64,000 bases of DNA from Nostoc sp. PA-18-2419. GTDB lineage: Bacteria > Cyanobacteriota > Cyanobacteriia > Cyanobacteriales > Nostocaceae. Each line of letters opens with the position of its first letter. Within the stretch, counting starts at the first letter, position 1. The stretch is taken from NCBI RefSeq assembly GCF_005869855.1, contig NZ_SZNH01000003.1, positions 1-64,000 on the forward strand, read 5' to 3'. A program made the translations under genes and the position numbers. The notes beneath the pieces were generated by a model, which had not been told where the DNA came from, searched no databases, and was given only the letters and a program-made list of their open reading frames with translations. This document shows positions 63,706 to 64,000 of the stretch, piece after piece.

Positions 63706-64000
63706 ATGATGAAGTTGATTGGTATTTTTCTCAGTTTGTTACTTGTATTTGGCTGGGGTACACCAGTGATGGCACAATCTCAATTGCCAAACTTTAGTCC
63801 AGAGCAATTAAAACAAGGTGATGAGTGGGCAAATCAGGCTTTTGTCGCTACAAATAAGGGTGATTTTGCCACGGCCGAAACTTACTGGACAAAGATTATT
63901 GAGCAATTTCCCACGAATGCGGGGGCGTGGAGTAACCGAGGAAATTCGCGGGTGAGTCAGAACAAATTACAAGCGGCGCTGGGAGATTACAACAAAGCCA
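63706..64000 (+). CDS. TPR protein with signal peptide (runs off right edge)
   Basis: The first 98 codons of a frame that continues past the edge. MMKLIGIFLSLLLVFGWGTPVMAQ is a signal peptide; then GDEWANQAFVATNKGDFATAETYWTK and TNAGAWSNRGNSRVSQNKLQAALGDYNKA match TPR consensus helices. It is probably a thylakoid-lumen or periplasmic TPR protein. Function unknown. Confidence 0.85.
   Translation, partial: MMKLIGIFLSLLLVFGWGTPVMAQSQLPNFSPEQLKQGDEWANQAFVATNKGDFATAETYWTKIIEQFPTNAGAWSNRGNSRVSQNKLQAALGDYNKA

Noticed and set aside
1-64000. CRISPR array, prophage or plasmid origin
   Set aside because: No regularly spaced direct repeats, phage structural genes or replication-initiator genes were seen.

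Overview
The window reads as chromosome of a filamentous, heterocyst-type cyanobacterium of the Nostoc/Anabaena group. The grounds are frequent GCGATCGC (HIP1) octamers, degenerate 7-base tandem repeats (STRR-type) between genes, an ntcA gene, an RNA-binding-protein gene followed by rpsU, and several families confined largely to cyanobacteria (DUF3153, DUF3084, DUF3146, DUF4079, DUF1997). Gene identities come from reading the translated sequence and recalling family motifs; no database search was possible.

Layout. 0-3.4 kb: the start of an IS4-like transposase cut by the window edge, a GT4 glycosyltransferase and a first Wzx-type flippase, both leftward. 3.8-13.5 kb: housekeeping and metabolic genes (DUF3153 lipoprotein, azoreductase, pdxH, AI-2E-type permease, a 54-residue rubredoxin, FAD oxidoreductase, rpsU and its cold-type RRM partner, cysQ-like phosphatase, PfkB kinase, rsmI). 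13.5-22.5 kb: two polytopic membrane glycosyltransferases facing a 2002-residue dimodular NRPS (A-PCP-C-A-PCP-TE). 22.5-24.1 kb: a 1.5 kb AT-rich non-coding stretch with several hairpins. 24.1-42.7 kb: a nearly complete Wzx/Wzy-type exopolysaccharide locus, with a priming glycosyl-phosphotransferase, a second flippase, GT2, acyltransferase, O-antigen-polymerase-like protein, GT4, an AlgD-like nucleotide-sugar dehydrogenase, GT4 and a Wzc-like tyrosine kinase rightward, then a secreted beta-helix protein and an SLBB export protein leftward. 43-50 kb: ABC ATPase, hisB, fabI, then ntcA with an NtcA-type site upstream, DUF3084, a RuvC-fold protein and DUF3146. 50-60 kb: aldo/keto reductase, a secreted EndoU-like protein, GNAT acetyltransferase, amidase with a decayed TPR fragment behind it, an unrecognised membrane protein with a duplicated C-terminal unit, a 13-repeat ankyrin protein, DUF4079 and DUF1997. 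60-64 kb: NAD(P)-binding protein, tRNA-Ala(GGC), a small membrane protein, hisF, ruvB and the start of a TPR protein.

How it works together. The 24-43 kb block carries the usual functions for lipid-linked repeat-unit assembly: priming on undecaprenyl phosphate, sugar addition, flipping, polymerisation, length control and outer-membrane export. The AlgD-like dehydrogenase implies a uronic acid in the polymer, and the beta-helix protein is a plausible lyase or epimerase acting on it. The NRPS lies between the membrane glycosyltransferases and this block; a link between its dipeptide-like product and the envelope polymer is only inference.

Strongest leads: the rbp leader, whose Shine-Dalgarno sits inside a 12-bp hairpin; a probable small RNA ending at tandem terminator-like hairpins near 56.7 kb; the two-module NRPS with an aberrant second adenylation domain; the secreted EndoU-like protein; and the duplicated-repeat membrane protein.
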